Assembly: GCA_900215285.1 (NCBI GenBank)
Contig: OCMG01000001.1
Location: 1 to 64,000 of the forward strand
Direction of reading: 5' to 3'
Length of the DNA stretch: 64,000 bases
DNA from: Ensifer adhaerens
Lineage (GTDB): Bacteria > Pseudomonadota > Alphaproteobacteria > Rhizobiales > Rhizobiaceae
Shown here: in pieces, positions 28,677 through 38,342 of the stretch
Layout: each line of letters starts with the position of its first letter
Position numbering within the stretch: the first letter of the stretch is position 1
Program-made: the position numbers and the translations under genes
The notes under the pieces: generated by a model
Seen by the model: the letters and a program-made list of their open reading frames with translations, nothing else
The model's database searches: none
Told to the model about the DNA's origin: nothing

Positions 28677-28852
28677 TAGTTTTGGATACTTCGGGCAAAA
28701 CAGCTGAGGGCTGGTGCTCTTCTTGAAGGGAAATGAAACGCCGGCCCTCGCGTTGTTTTGCGTTGGTTGTCCTCGTCGCCGGCCCCGAATCTGCGCTTGG
28801 CAAAACGGCGTGGTCGCGCTCTAGCTTTCTCAAGATCCATGCGGCGAGACGA

Positions 28853-29038
28853 TTAGCGATCTGTCTGCCGATCGCCCCCAATATTCTTGGAGTGATTTTC
28901 AACCACGAACCGCTGGACTGCGGCTTCCAGTTCTTTCGCCTCATCATTCAGTCCACTGCAGGCATTGTTGTTTTCTTCTGCCATCGCGGCGTTTTGCTGG
29001 GTGACGTGATCGATCTCTGTGTTTCGGCGTGGAATATT
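28853..29038 (-). pseudogene. C-terminal tail of a methyl-accepting chemotaxis protein, cut by ISL3-type element
   Basis: On the minus strand a 54-codon frame ending at the stop 28853-28855 reads EIDHVTQQNAAMAEEN and continues with an acidic helix (EAKELEAAVQRF). This is the typical end of an MCP signalling domain. The frame runs into the left end of the insertion sequence at about 29038. The sequence beyond the element's right end does not continue an MCP, so the rest of the gene was lost by deletion or rearrangement. Confidence 0.75.
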
Positions 29039-30692
29039 GGCTCTGATTCACTTTTGATGAATTCTGGGCGTCGGCTGGCGTTGCTTTTGCAAAAGGAATC
29101 AGCGCCATGGTTCATTCCCTGCGCCCCTCCGCACTCGTGCCGCGAGGCTTTGTAATCGATGAGACAGCTTCTGCTGGCGACGCCATCATACCCGCAGTCC
29201 GATCGGCGGATATATCCAGCGGTTGTCCATGCTGCGGAACAAGATCTGCGCGGATACACAGTCGTTATCATCGACGCCTGACGGATCGTCCCATCGCGGG
29301 AAAGTCTGTGCGATTGCTGATTGCCGCACGCCGGTTCTACTGTGACGCAGTGCTATGTGGCCGAAGGATCTTTACCGAGCGCTTCGAGGCAGATGTCCTG
29401 ATACCGTGGGCGCGGCGAACTGCGCGGCTTGATCATATCGTCCATCATCTCGGGCTTGCTTTGGGTGGGAGACCGGCGGCGACTATTGCCCGCAGACTGA
29501 TGGTGCCGGTCAGCAACGACACTTTGCTGCGTGTCGTCCGACGGCGCGGCACCACGCGTTTCGTTCCACCGACGGTGATCGGGATCGACGACTGGGCGTG
29601 GCGGCGCAACCAGCGTTACGGGACGATCATCTGCGATCTCGAACGGCGCAAAACCATTGCACTTCTGCCGGACCGAGAGCCGGCAACCGCTCAGGCCTGG
29701 CTTTCGGATCAGCAACAGATCAGTGTTGTCGCCCGCGACCGCGGTGGCCCCGACGCCCTTGCTGTAGCCAAGGCATTGCCGGACGCAACCCAAGTGGCCG
29801 ATCGATGGCATTTGCTGGAGAACGCCAGTCGGGCATTCCTCGACGCCGTCCGCAAATCCATGCGCCAGATCAGAACAGCGACAGGGTCGGTAACGATCAA
29901 CCCGGAGCTGCTGACGGCAGCAGAGCGTATCCAATATCAGGGATATCTGCATCGAGAAGACACGAACGCCGTGATTTTGGACTTGGCCAAGTCCGGTGTT
30001 GGAATCAAAGAAATAGTTCGTTGCACAGGGCACAGTCGCGGCCTCGTTAGGCGGGTATTACGCGGTCAGCGGTCCGACGTGTTCCGCGTGCGGGAGAGCT
30101 ACCTAAAAGTTTATCTGCCATGGCTCGACGCGCAGTGGAGTGCCGGTCACCGCAATGGCACACAGTTGTGGCGAGAGCTGACGCGCCAGGGATTTCGGGG
30201 CTGCCTTCGTGTCGTAGCCGAGTGGGCGACGCGTCGGAGAAAGGCGGAAAAGATGGATTGCGAGGCGTTGAGCCGTACGCCGTCGGCACGGACTGTCGCA
30301 CGCCTCATGACCATAGCTCGCGACGATCTCTCCAAGTCTCAGACCGTTACGGTTGCCGCGACTGAAGGCGGCGTGCCGCAACTCGTCGAGGCGCGGGAAG
30401 TAGTCGCCGCTTTCCAAGCCATGATCCGCAAGAAATCTCTCTCCGATCTTGAACCATGGCTGGAACGCGCCCGATCAAGCTTGGTCGCGGCCTTCGCCAT
30501 GGTGTCGCCAAAGACCGGGCAGCCGTGAGTGCCGCAATCAGTTCGCCGTGGTCAAATGGACAGACAGAGGGACAGATTACCAAGCTAAAGCTTCTAAAAC
30601 GCCAGATGTACGGCCGAGGGAAAATCGACCTCCTTCAGGCTCGCGTCGTTGGCGCCGGATAGGCCTCCGACCACCAAAACTGCGTCAGAGCC
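29039..30692. mobile_element. ISL3-family insertion sequence with imperfect terminal inverted repeats
   Basis: Ends are GGCTCTGATTCACTTTTG (29039-29056) and, reversed, GGCTCTGACGCAGTTTTG (30692-30675), matching at 15 of 18 positions. AATATT lies directly outside both ends (29033-29038 and 30693-30698); being palindromic, it may be a target repeat or an extension of the inverted repeats. The size (about 1.65 kb), single large transposase and GGCTCT ends fit ISL3. The transposase is frameshifted. Confidence 0.8.
29107..30662 (+). pseudogene. ISL3-family transposase, frameshifted near the C-terminus
   Basis: The first frame (29107-30528, 473 residues) has the N-terminal zinc-ribbon-like part (CPCCGTRSARIHSRY), the helix-turn-helix and the DDE domain of ISL3 transposases (VIGIDDWAWRR; VARDRGG; VADRWHLLEN). 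It ends early after 'FAMVSPKTGQP'. The proper ending, KDRAAVSAAISSPWSNGQTE followed by KLLKRQMYGRGK, is in another frame up to 30662. Reading one base back at about 30500 ('FA' then 'HGVAKDRAAV') restores the family C-terminus, so one base was lost, or a -1 slip is needed. Probably inactive. Confidence 0.8.
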
Positions 30693-31199
30693 AATATTGG
30701 ACGCCGATAAGGGGTCAACATTCCGAGCCGGTTAACATTCGGCGGATGGCGGGTCGTTCATATGTTTCGGCGCAGCGCTGTTGTCCACCATCTCGCCCTC
30801 GTCACTCAAGCATCCGTGCCACAGGCCTTCGTGTGGACACTTTCGCCGAGAGATCACGGCTATTGAGTGTTTGCAAGTGCACAAAGCAACGCATCTTCAT
30901 GCCTTATTCCTCAATACATAGCCGGAAACCCTGCGACGAATTTTTACGCGCTCCTTAGGAGTTAAGACGCTCGCTTCCTGCCACAAATCCAACCGCTATT
31001 CATTTCTGGGCCGGACAGACGACAAATGGCTTTTCAATAACGTGCTCAGAAGATCGGCACTGATGCTGATCCGATTTGCAACGCTCCGAAAGCTTTGCGC
31101 GGGAACAATCGGCGCTAGCTCAGCTTAATACTGGCGCCCCGCATTGTCGGCATAAGCCGATCAGGGTTCGACTTCATATGCTTCTACGAGGACAATAAA
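30693..31199. other. Scar region without genes
   Basis: About 500 bases between the ISL3-type element and the treY fragment. Open frames on both strands are short and have no recognisable content or ribosome-binding sites. It probably represents decayed sequence left by rearrangements. Confidence 0.4.
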
Positions 31200-31280
31200 C
31201 TGAGCCCTACCTCCACCTATCGATTGCAGTTCCGCAATGGCATGACGTTTGATCGGGCCGCCGCGCTCGTTCCTTATATT
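31200..31280 (+). pseudogene. Fragment of maltooligosyl trehalose synthase N-terminus (treY-like)
   Basis: Twenty-seven codons reading SPTSTYRLQFRNGMTFDRAA and then LVPYI. This is the N-terminus of TreY-type maltooligosyl trehalose synthases (T-Y-R-L-Q-F, then F-x-x-A and L-V-P-Y). The expected ATG is CTG here (31200-31202), with GAGG just upstream. Homology stops at 31280, where a response-regulator frame begins two bases later in a different phase. It is a recombination remnant, not a functional gene. Confidence 0.65.
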
Positions 31281-31281
31281 T

Positions 31282-31590
31282 CGCTCGCTCGGCGCAGAAG
31301 AAGTGAGAGTGGTAGGTTCCGTGCAGGCCGCGCTGTTAGAGCTCGCCTCAAACGACGGATTGCCTGTTGAATTTGCCCTTCTCGATGTGAACCTTGGCAA
31401 CGAGACCAGCCATGAGGTTGCAAGACAACTGAAAAGGTCTGACATCCAGTTTGTTTTTGCAACCGGGTACGGCGAAAACGCTAAGATGCCGGAAGATCTC
31501 TCCGGCGCGCGGTTTATAGGTAAACCCTACGATAAAGATGCAATTTCGGCGCTCTTTGCATCCGCTACTAAAAGCTTGAACTCCGATTGA
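31282..31590 (+). pseudogene. Response-regulator receiver domain lacking its N-terminus
   Basis: The frame reads RSLGAEEVRVVGSVQAALLE, then ALLDVNLGNETSHEVA with the phospho-accepting Asp in LLDVNL, a Thr/Gly switch in FATGYG and the conserved Lys in GKPYDK. This is a single-domain receiver such as those in two-component systems. The first beta strand and the acidic pair that binds magnesium are missing, because the sequence before 31282 belongs to a treY fragment. A TTG at 31249 is in frame, but the product could not form a normal acidic pocket. Confidence 0.7.
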
Positions 31591-31604
31591 GGTCGTCTCT
31601 TCAC

Positions 31605-31673
31605 TAGAGCAATTCCAGCAAAAGTGGGCACCGGTTTCGCGTCTGGAATTTTGCAAAAAAGGGAAATGCTCTA
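31605..31673. repeat. Rhizobial-type intergenic palindromic repeat
   Basis: Nested inverted repeats: TAGAGCA (31605-31611) with TGCTCTA (31667-31673), and ATTCCAG (31612-31618) with CTGGAAT (31643-31649), around an AAAGTGGGCACCGGTTTCGC core. This sequence type is a familiar dispersed palindrome in rhizobial genomes; recognition is from memory of its consensus. Confidence 0.6.
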
Positions 31674-31823
31674 AGATCGAACCATATTCGTGAGATCACC
31701 GCGGGCTTGGAAGCGCCTCCTAAAAGGCAGTCTTGAATCATTTCACACTGATTTGGTAACCCATTTTGTCAACAGGGTTTAGACATAGGGCCCACACCTT
31801 CCAATGCACTTGAATCCTTTATA

Positions 31824-32939
31824 TCAGTCTTCTGGTCTTGAAGCTAATTGCTGTGCGGACAGAAAATTTCCCAAAGCTTGCAATGGTTCAAAATGATCGC
31901 AGATCACCTTGATCACGACGAGGATCGGCACAGCCAGCAACGCGCCGATGAATCCCCAGATCCAAGACCAAAACGATATCGATATAAACACGGCGACGGT
32001 GTTCAACTCCAAGCGTCTGCCCAACATCAAAGGCGTCACAAGCTGACCTTCCAAGATGTTGCAGGTCAAGATGAAGGCTGGCGCGATAAGCGCAAAGGCG
32101 ACATTGTCGAACGTGACCAGGGAGATGATCGCCACAAACACGATTGTCAAAAACGCGCCGATATATGGAAGGAAGTTCAGCACGGCCGCGGAAATTCCCC
32201 AGACCACTGCATTAGGAATGCCGATCGTCCAAAGTCCAAGGCCTATGATAAGACCGAGGCACCCATTGATAACCGTGATGGTGAAGAGATATCTCGATAT
32301 TTCCCGCTCTACGCTGTAGGCGACCCGCAGGACCTTTTTCTTGTCACTCAGTCGCGGGACACTCTGAATGATTTTCTCGTAAAACAACGTGCCTGATGCC
32401 AGCAGAAAAAGCGACAGCATGAAGGTGATTGCAAGAGTGGTTCCGATAGATACCGCGTTCCCCGCCGCTCTGGATAGAATACCCGGCTGTGCCACCACCA
32501 CTTTTTGAACGTCGGGATCGGACACCGCCGCGGTTGCTCCGTCGATCTGTGACGTCGCCTTGATCGCGCGCTCCACGGTAACCTGAACGGTATGCAGCCT
32601 TTCTTGAAGCTTCTGGCCGATTGCGGGCGCGTCAGCGATGAGGGTGGAGATCGGTCCGCTCGTAACATATACGAGCAATGCAATAGAAGCAGACGTTACC
32701 AAGATCAGGAGCGTGGCAGACAGCGCTGGAGGTATTGAGCGTCGTGCGAGAAATCGAACGATTGGGCTCAAGGTGAGAGAGAGCAAAAAGGCAAGCACAA
32801 TGGGCGTGAGGAACTCTCGCGCGAAATAGAGGCTGTATATGACGATAAGAAACAGAATAAAGCCGACATATTTCTGGAGGCGACCCGTTGTAATGTGCGG
32901 TCTCGGTACCACTCCCTCTTGATGGCCGAATTCATCCAT
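31824..32939 (-). CDS. AI-2E family (PerM-like) membrane transporter
   Basis: A 371-residue integral membrane protein with two N-terminal helices (about 20-75), a soluble mid segment with 'VERAIKATSQIDG', and about six further helices including GLIIGLGLWTIGIPNAVVWG and 'NFLPYIGAFL', the hallmark of AI-2E/PerM permeases. Members export autoinducers or act as ion/proton antiporters; the substrate cannot be read from sequence. The start at 32939 was chosen because family similarity begins there; an upstream in-frame start at 33041 adds a soluble extension. Stand-alone gene. Confidence 0.85.
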   Translation of the reverse strand: MDEFGHQEGVVPRPHITTGRLQKYVGFILFLIVIYSLYFAREFLTPIVLAFLLSLTLSPIVRFLARRSIPPALSATLLILVTSASIALLVYVTSGPISTLIADAPAIGQKLQERLHTVQVTVERAIKATSQIDGATAAVSDPDVQKVVVAQPGILSRAAGNAVSIGTTLAITFMLSLFLLASGTLFYEKIIQSVPRLSDKKKVLRVAYSVEREISRYLFTITVINGCLGLIIGLGLWTIGIPNAVVWGISAAVLNFLPYIGAFLTIVFVAIISLVTFDNVAFALIAPAFILTCNILEGQLVTPLMLGRRLELNTVAVFISISFWSWIWGFIGALLAVPILVVIKVICDHFEPLQALGNFLSAQQLASRPED

Positions 32940-33117
32940 TTCCAAATCCCCAATTTTCAAGAATTTTCCCAAACAAAGCACTGAGCCATTGGTGGCGCAT
33001 TTGCTTCCAAGATTGTCCCAAGATGGGAACATCCTACGCAAGCGCTAGAATTCTTCTACGCTGTTCTCAGTCATTGACAGTCTAGCTTCGTCTTTTGGAC
33101 AAAGCTGCCCAACACCT

Positions 33118-35436
33118 TCAACCTGAAAGGATGCGGACTGGAGCACCTTTGTATGCTGGCGTCTTCGAATTTTTCTCATGATAGGACAGCGGAACGAGCG
33201 GATTGAGTTCCGGATAGTATCCCGCCACGCAACCGGCAGGCAGATCGTAGGGGGTGATTTTCAGGCCGGATACCGTGCGGTCTATTCCGTCGCTGATATC
33301 GCAGGTCAGCGAAACGATCTGGCCTTCCTCCAGGCCTAGCCGACTGATCTCGTCGCGGTTGATCAGCACGACGTCGCGGCTTCCCTCAAGGCCGCGCAGG
33401 CGGTCAGAATAGCCATAAATCGTGGTGTTGAACTGGTCGTTGGAGCGGAGCGTGATCAGTGTCATGCGGTCGGGCCGGGGTCCGGTTGCGCCGGCATCCT
33501 CGCCGAGACTGGTAATCGTAGTGGGCGTGGTGAACTCTGCCCTTCCGCTCTTGGTCTCCCACTTGCGCTCGCGCGCCGAATTGCCTCGATAAAACCCGCC
33601 CGGCTGATGAAGCCGAGCGTTGAAGTCATGAAATTGGTCTGGATAGGTTTCGGCAATCAGATCGCGGATCAGGTCGTAATTCGCGGTCCATTCGTCCCAT
33701 CGCATTCTTGGGTTCTCTTCAAGGGTGGCCTTGGCAAGTCGACAGACGATGGCAACCTCTGAAAGGAGCGCTTCGCTGGGCGGCTCGGCATTGCCGATCG
33801 AGCCGTAGATGTGGCTGAGTGAATCCTCCATGGAAACCGCCTGGCGGCCGGTCGCCTGCTCGTCGATATCTGTCCTGCCCAGGCAGGGCAGAAGGTAGGA
33901 GACAGCCCCTGGGGTGAGATGCGATCTGTTGAGTTTTGTGGCGATATTGACCGTCAATCGCAACCGTGGCCAGGCTTCCTCCATTCTCGCCCTGTCGGGC
34001 AATGCGCGGACAAGGTTGCCTCCCAGCGAGACAAGGGCCTTGACCGATCCGTCGAGAATGCCCTCGCAGGTTTCCACCGCGTTGCGCCCGTCCTCTCGCG
34101 GGGCGGTGAAGCTGAACATCGCTTCGAGCTTGTCGAGCGGGATGCTTGCCGTCTTCTCGCCTATGCCGACCGTGCGCTGGCCCTGAACATTCGAATGCCC
34201 ACGAACCGGCGAAATTCCCGCCCCCGGCCGCCCGATATGACCGCGAAGCAGAAGAAGATTGACGAGCATTCCGAGGTTAAGCCAGCCGTTGACATGCTGG
34301 GTCAGGCCCATCCCGTAAATGCCGATCACCCTCTGCGAGGAAAGATAGATGTCGGCCGCTTCCGCGATCATCTCCTGGTCCAGGCCGGAATGCGCCTCGA
34401 TGTCAGACCATCGCATGGCCTCCACTGCGGCCTTCATGGCGTCGAAGCCCGAGGTTTCTGCCTCGATGAACTCCCTGTCGAGAACGGTTCCCGGCATCGC
34501 CTCTTCGGCTGCAAACACGCATTTCATCATGCCGGCCAGCACCGCGATGTCGCCGCCGGGCCGGACCTGATAGTAGCGGCTGGAAATTTTCGTGGCCTTC
34601 CCGACAGTCATCTGGACGATGTTCTGCGGGTCCACGAATTCGATCAGCCCGCGTTCGCGCAAAGGGTTGAACGTCACGATCCTGCAGCCCCGTTCGACCG
34701 CCGCCTTCAACTGGTTCAGGAAGCGCGGACTGTTTGTGCCCGTGTTCTGGCCGAAGAAGAAGATCGCATCGCATTGTTCGAAGTCTTTCAGCGTGCAGGT
34801 GCCGACCGGTGTGCCGATGAAGGTCTTGAGGTTCACGGACGTCGTTTCGTGGCACATGTTCGATGACTGCGGCAGGTTGTTGTTGCCGTAGACGCGGGCG
34901 AGAAGTGCGTAGAGGTATGACGCTTCAAGTCCGGCATGGCCCGACGCGTAGAAGACCGTCTCCTTGGGATGGAGCGCCCTGAGCTCAGCCCCGATTTCGC
35001 GAAAGGCTTCCCTCCAATCGACTGAAATGTAGCGATCCGACGCGGGATCATAGCGCATCGGGTGTGTGAGACGTCCGGCGTGTTCGAGATCGTGATCCGG
35101 CCAGGTCCGCAACTCCGCCACCGTACGTTCGGAGAAAAATTGCGGCGTTACACGTTTCGGCGTTATCTCCCACAGCGTGGCCTTGGCCCCGTTTTCGCAG
35201 AACTCAAACGTTTTTGTGTTTGCCGGCTTCGCCCAGGCGCAGGAGGAACACATTACACCCTTGGGCTTATTGAGTTTCGCCAAGACCTTGAGTGCCATCG
35301 GAGAATTGCGTTCTTCGCCGTAGATCCTCGCAACGCCCTCCAGCGAACCCCAGCTGCCAGTAGCGTGATCATATTCGGGCGTCTCCGGATCATGCTCAAT
35401 CGCGCTATGCGCTGTGCTTTCATCGTCCTGGTTCAT
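33118..35436 (-). CDS. FdhF/YdeP-family molybdopterin oxidoreductase
   Basis: A 772-residue protein of the formate-dehydrogenase-like group. It has a CSSCAWA motif (about residue 63) in place of the full four-cysteine iron-sulphur motif, then SNMCHETTSVNL (about 190) where formate dehydrogenases carry the active Cys or Sec, 'GQNTGTNSPR', 'GHSNVQGQRTVGI' for cofactor binding, and a C-terminal molybdopterin-dinucleotide domain (LRSNDQFNTTIYGYSDR). YdeP relatives are linked to acid resistance; the true substrate is unknown. ATG 35436 has GAGGAG 8 bases upstream; GTG 35442 is in frame. It is divergent from a formate/nitrite-transporter gene. Confidence 0.88.
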   Translation of the reverse strand: MNQDDESTAHSAIEHDPETPEYDHATGSWGSLEGVARIYGEERNSPMALKVLAKLNKPKGVMCSSCAWAKPANTKTFEFCENGAKATLWEITPKRVTPQFFSERTVAELRTWPDHDLEHAGRLTHPMRYDPASDRYISVDWREAFREIGAELRALHPKETVFYASGHAGLEASYLYALLARVYGNNNLPQSSNMCHETTSVNLKTFIGTPVGTCTLKDFEQCDAIFFFGQNTGTNSPRFLNQLKAAVERGCRIVTFNPLRERGLIEFVDPQNIVQMTVGKATKISSRYYQVRPGGDIAVLAGMMKCVFAAEEAMPGTVLDREFIEAETSGFDAMKAAVEAMRWSDIEAHSGLDQEMIAEAADIYLSSQRVIGIYGMGLTQHVNGWLNLGMLVNLLLLRGHIGRPGAGISPVRGHSNVQGQRTVGIGEKTASIPLDKLEAMFSFTAPREDGRNAVETCEGILDGSVKALVSLGGNLVRALPDRARMEEAWPRLRLTVNIATKLNRSHLTPGAVSYLLPCLGRTDIDEQATGRQAVSMEDSLSHIYGSIGNAEPPSEALLSEVAIVCRLAKATLEENPRMRWDEWTANYDLIRDLIAETYPDQFHDFNARLHQPGGFYRGNSARERKWETKSGRAEFTTPTTITSLGEDAGATGPRPDRMTLITLRSNDQFNTTIYGYSDRLRGLEGSRDVVLINRDEISRLGLEEGQIVSLTCDISDGIDRTVSGLKITPYDLPAGCVAGYYPELNPLVPLSYHEKNSKTPAYKGAPVRILSG

Positions 35437-35720
35437 GGCCACATCTCCTCGGGCTTCACCAATTCAAAGGGCGAAGATGTCTGAAGAAGGACGTAGCCCC
35501 GCGCAATCGGTTTCCAATGTTAACAACGACAGTCGGCTGCAGGAGTTCCGCGGCAAAACCTCCGGCTTCGACTTTCATGGACGAGGCTGCAAAGTGCCAG
35601 CCATGTTTTGCTTGAGGAGGGAACCGAGTGGGCTGCGGACTGTTACTCTCTGGGCACCACATGCCGTTTTGAAGGTGACCCGCTCAATATTGTGCGAGTG
35701 CTTTTCGAGAAGGAATGTAA

Positions 35721-35841
35721 ATGGCCGCGAGCTCCAGGACAGAAGAACAGGCCAGCGGCAAAATGCCGGCAGACGAAACACCATCTACGGATCGTGACGC
35801 CAAGCATTTGAGTCCCAAAGAGAAGAGGGAGGTGGATGACC
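35721..35841 (+). pseudogene. 5' part of formate/nitrite-transporter gene interrupted by IS66
   Basis: Forty codons plus one base: a hydrophilic N-terminus (MAASSRTEEQASGK... to VDD). Joined after the IS66 element to the frame at 38429, it restores one 300-residue open frame that continues directly into an FNT-family protein. The N-terminal hydrophilic tail is typical of YfdC-like members. The gene starts 284 bases from the divergent FdhF/YdeP gene, so the two probably shared a control region. Confidence 0.85.
35834..35841 (+). repeat. 8-base target-site duplication, left copy
   Basis: GGATGACC directly before the left end of the IS66 element; an identical copy follows the right end at 38421-38428. 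An 8-base duplication is the usual IS66 footprint. Confidence 0.92.
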
Positions 35842-35912
35842 GTAAGCGCTCATTTCCGTGCACATTGACGGGGGCGACGATTTCGATCCCGCGAGTTCGA
35901 ATGGGTGGTTGA

Positions 35913-37505
35913 TCAGGCTGCGGCGGCTTTTGGAAAGTTGAAGGGCAGCAGGTCGGTGATATCGGCGTCTTTGGCGCGCTGCGGGAGTTCGGTGAGGACA
36001 TAGCGCAGGTAGGCCAAAGGTTCGACGCCGCAAGCCCGGCATGTCAGCATGATGCTGTAGACGACGGCGCTGGCCTTGGCCCCGTCAACGGTGTCGCTGA
36101 AGAGCCAGGATTTTCTGCCCGTTGCAAAAATCCTGATGTCACGCTCAAGAAGGTTGTTGTCGATCGGCATTGTGCCGTCTTGCGCGTAGCGGGTCAGATA
36201 GTCCCATTGGTTCAGGGTATAGGAGATGGCGTCGCCGAGCTTGCTGTCCGGCAAAACCTTCGGCGCGATGTCATCGAGCCATGTCTTGAGGGCATTGAGG
36301 ATGGGAACGCTGTGCTGCTGCCGAAAGCGGCGAATGCAATCGGCCCGCGTTTCGCCGTCGTTCGGCGGTTCTTCCTTCGCCAGCCTTTCTATCCGGTAGA
36401 GCTGCTCGAAGAACTTGAGCGCCTGCTCCGGCGGGCCGCCACCCTTCTTTCTCGCCTTGAGGGCCTCGACGAAGCGCCTTCGTGAATGTGCCATGCATCC
36501 AATGTGGGTTGCCCCCTCCAGAGTGCGCCAGGCGCAATAACCGTCACTCATCACGATGCCGCGGTAGTCGCCGAGGAAGGTCTGCGGATGGATCTGACCG
36601 CGGCCCGGCTGGTAATCGAAGAGGACGATGGGCTCGTCACTGTCGATGCCGCTGCGATAGGCCCACATATACGAGGTGTCAGCCGCCTCTCTGTCCTTTT
36701 CCTTCAGCACCTGAACCGTCGTCTCATCGCCCTGGATGAGAGGCTGCGATCGAAGCCTCAGCTTCAGCGCATCATAGATGCGGGAGAGATGCATCTGGCT
36801 CGAGCCGATCACCCAATGGCCCAATGCGCCCCGGCTGACGGGAACGCCGGCGCGCTCGAAGGCTTGGGCCAGGCGATAGAGCGGCGTGCCGTCGACATAT
36901 TTATGCACCAGCGCGAAGGCCAGTGTCGAAGCCGTGGCAATGCTGCCTGGTAACGGCCGCGCCGGCATTGGCGCAATGATGACCGGCGTGTTGATGCCGG
37001 TGCGGTCGCAATTCCGGCAGGCATATTTGAACCGAACATTCTGAAGGACCTTTGCCTTCACCTCGATATGAAGCTGCTCGGTGACGGCTTCGCCCATGCG
37101 ATGCATCTGATGATGACAGCAGGGACAGGCCTTCTGATCGTCGGGAAGATCATATTCGACACGTTCGCGCGGCAGATTTTCCGGCAAGGGTCTGCGGCCG
37201 CGCTTCTTGCCTTCCGGCCTTTCCGCCGGCGGCAGGCCAGTATCCGGCAGGTCGATGACTTCGTCCTCTTCACTGTCGCCATCATCCTCACCGGCAATCT
37301 GTTCGGCTTCATTGAAGAGGCGGTCGACGTGCTTTTCGCTGCGAGGCGCAAATCGATGTGAGCGCGCCAAGGCAAGCTCTTCCTCAAGTTTGACGACGCG
37401 GGCGCTCAGCACTTCCTTCTCGGCTTTGAGTGCGGCGATTTCGGCAGCATTCGCCGCCAACTGCGCCATCAGCTCTGCAACACTCGGTTCGCCGGTTCGA
37501 TTCAT
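35913..37505 (-). CDS. tnpC: IS66 transposase TnpC
   Basis: A 530-residue DDE transposase. The N-terminus is a leucine-zipper-like coiled coil (about 10-50), followed by an acidic segment, a zinc-finger pair (CPCCHHQMHR and CRNCDRTG) and the catalytic core with D in QGDETTVQVL, D in VMSDGYCAW and E in NNLLERDIR. The C-terminus has the IS66 tail domain (LLTCRACGVEPLAYL-type). It catalyses strand transfer of the element. The frame is complete, so activity is plausible. It lies 54 bases downstream of tnpB. Confidence 0.95.
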   Translation of the reverse strand: MNRTGEPSVAELMAQLAANAAEIAALKAEKEVLSARVVKLEEELALARSHRFAPRSEKHVDRLFNEAEQIAGEDDGDSEEDEVIDLPDTGLPPAERPEGKKRGRRPLPENLPRERVEYDLPDDQKACPCCHHQMHRMGEAVTEQLHIEVKAKVLQNVRFKYACRNCDRTGINTPVIIAPMPARPLPGSIATASTLAFALVHKYVDGTPLYRLAQAFERAGVPVSRGALGHWVIGSSQMHLSRIYDALKLRLRSQPLIQGDETTVQVLKEKDREAADTSYMWAYRSGIDSDEPIVLFDYQPGRGQIHPQTFLGDYRGIVMSDGYCAWRTLEGATHIGCMAHSRRRFVEALKARKKGGGPPEQALKFFEQLYRIERLAKEEPPNDGETRADCIRRFRQQHSVPILNALKTWLDDIAPKVLPDSKLGDAISYTLNQWDYLTRYAQDGTMPIDNNLLERDIRIFATGRKSWLFSDTVDGAKASAVVYSIMLTCRACGVEPLAYLRYVLTELPQRAKDADITDLLPFNFPKAAAA

Positions 37506-37559
37506 CAGATTCTTGAATCGAAAGCAGGCCGCTGCGTCAACTCCTCTATTCGAGAAGCG

Positions 37560-37913
37560 TCAGCCAGCCACCTGATATTGCCGCACAGGATGGCGGACCA
37601 TCGCGTCGATATCGATGCCGTCAAGGATCCAATGGAGCTGTTCGGTCGTAAGCGTCACCACGGCCGTCTCCCGACGAGGCCATCGGAACCTGTCTTCCGT
37701 TAATCGCTTCAGAACCATCACAAACCCAGACCGATCGAAGAATAGCAACTTCATCCGGTCGCGGCGGCGATTGCAGAATGCAAAGACCGCAGGCGCAAAC
37801 GGATCCAGCTCCATCTCCTCCTGAACCAGGACCGCGAGGCTGTTGATCCCGGCCCGAAAGTCGATCGGTTCGCGATGAAGATAGACCTTCAGATCAGCGC
37901 TGAGGCGGAACAT
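37560..37913 (-). CDS. tnpB: IS66 accessory protein TnpB
   Basis: A 117-residue IS66 Orf2-type protein: FRLSADLKVYLHREPIDFRAG, then ELDPFAPAVFAFCNRRRDRMK and 'LFFDRSGFVMVLKRL', all diagnostic. It is required with TnpA for IS66 transposition, with an unknown biochemical role. The ATG at 37913 overlaps the end of tnpA by 20 bases; an in-frame TTG at 37919 is two codons earlier. Confidence 0.93.
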   Translation of the reverse strand: MFRLSADLKVYLHREPIDFRAGINSLAVLVQEEMELDPFAPAVFAFCNRRRDRMKLLFFDRSGFVMVLKRLTEDRFRWPRRETAVVTLTTEQLHWILDGIDIDAMVRHPVRQYQVAG

Positions 37914-38340
37914 GACCAAGCGCCCCGATCATCGCCGTCAACGCATCCATATCGTCGAAGTCCAGCGAAAGCTTCACACCGTTCGGAAGCGTCGCACTCA
38001 TCCTGACAGGAGCGGATAAAGGACCCGTCCTTTCAGGCTTCGCCAAACGCTCGTCACCATTCCGGCCAGTCACCGCCGTCGATAGGCTGCATTCTGCGGC
38101 CAAAACCGGGACAAACGCCGATGCCGAGGGCTGATGTTCGCGACCAGTCTCCTGGGCTTGCTTGATCCATTTCCTAAGAAGGTTGGCATTGATCCCGTTG
38201 TCCAGCGCAAGCCGCGAAACCGACACACCCGGCTCCAGGCTCGCCGCAACAAGGCGTGCCTTCGACGCAGCGTCATACCGCCGACGCCCGTTTCGCAAAA
38301 TCCGCCGGATAACCAGCTTACCTTCGTCACTCTCAATCAC
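37894..38340 (-). CDS. tnpA: IS66 DNA-binding protein TnpA
   Basis: A 148-residue protein with an N-terminal helix-turn-helix (RRYDAASKARLVAASLEPGVSVSRLALDNG, about residues 12-42; NLLRKWIKQAQ next) typical of IS66 Orf1, and a C-terminal region that ends in a short conserved block (LDFDDMDALTAMIGAL). The GTG at 38340 is preferred because GGAGG lies about 10 bases upstream; an ATG at 38373 is in frame. That ribosome-binding site lies in the loop of a 10-base perfect hairpin (38343-38369). Confidence 0.9.
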   Translation of the reverse strand: MIESDEGKLVIRRILRNGRRRYDAASKARLVAASLEPGVSVSRLALDNGINANLLRKWIKQAQETGREHQPSASAFVPVLAAECSLSTAVTGRNGDERLAKPERTGPLSAPVRMSATLPNGVKLSLDFDDMDALTAMIGALGHVPPQR

Positions 38341-38342
38341 TT

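Noticed and set aside
31161..31445. 94-codon minus-strand frame across the treY/receiver junction
   Set aside because: Antisense to two sequence fragments with clear family motifs on the plus strand.
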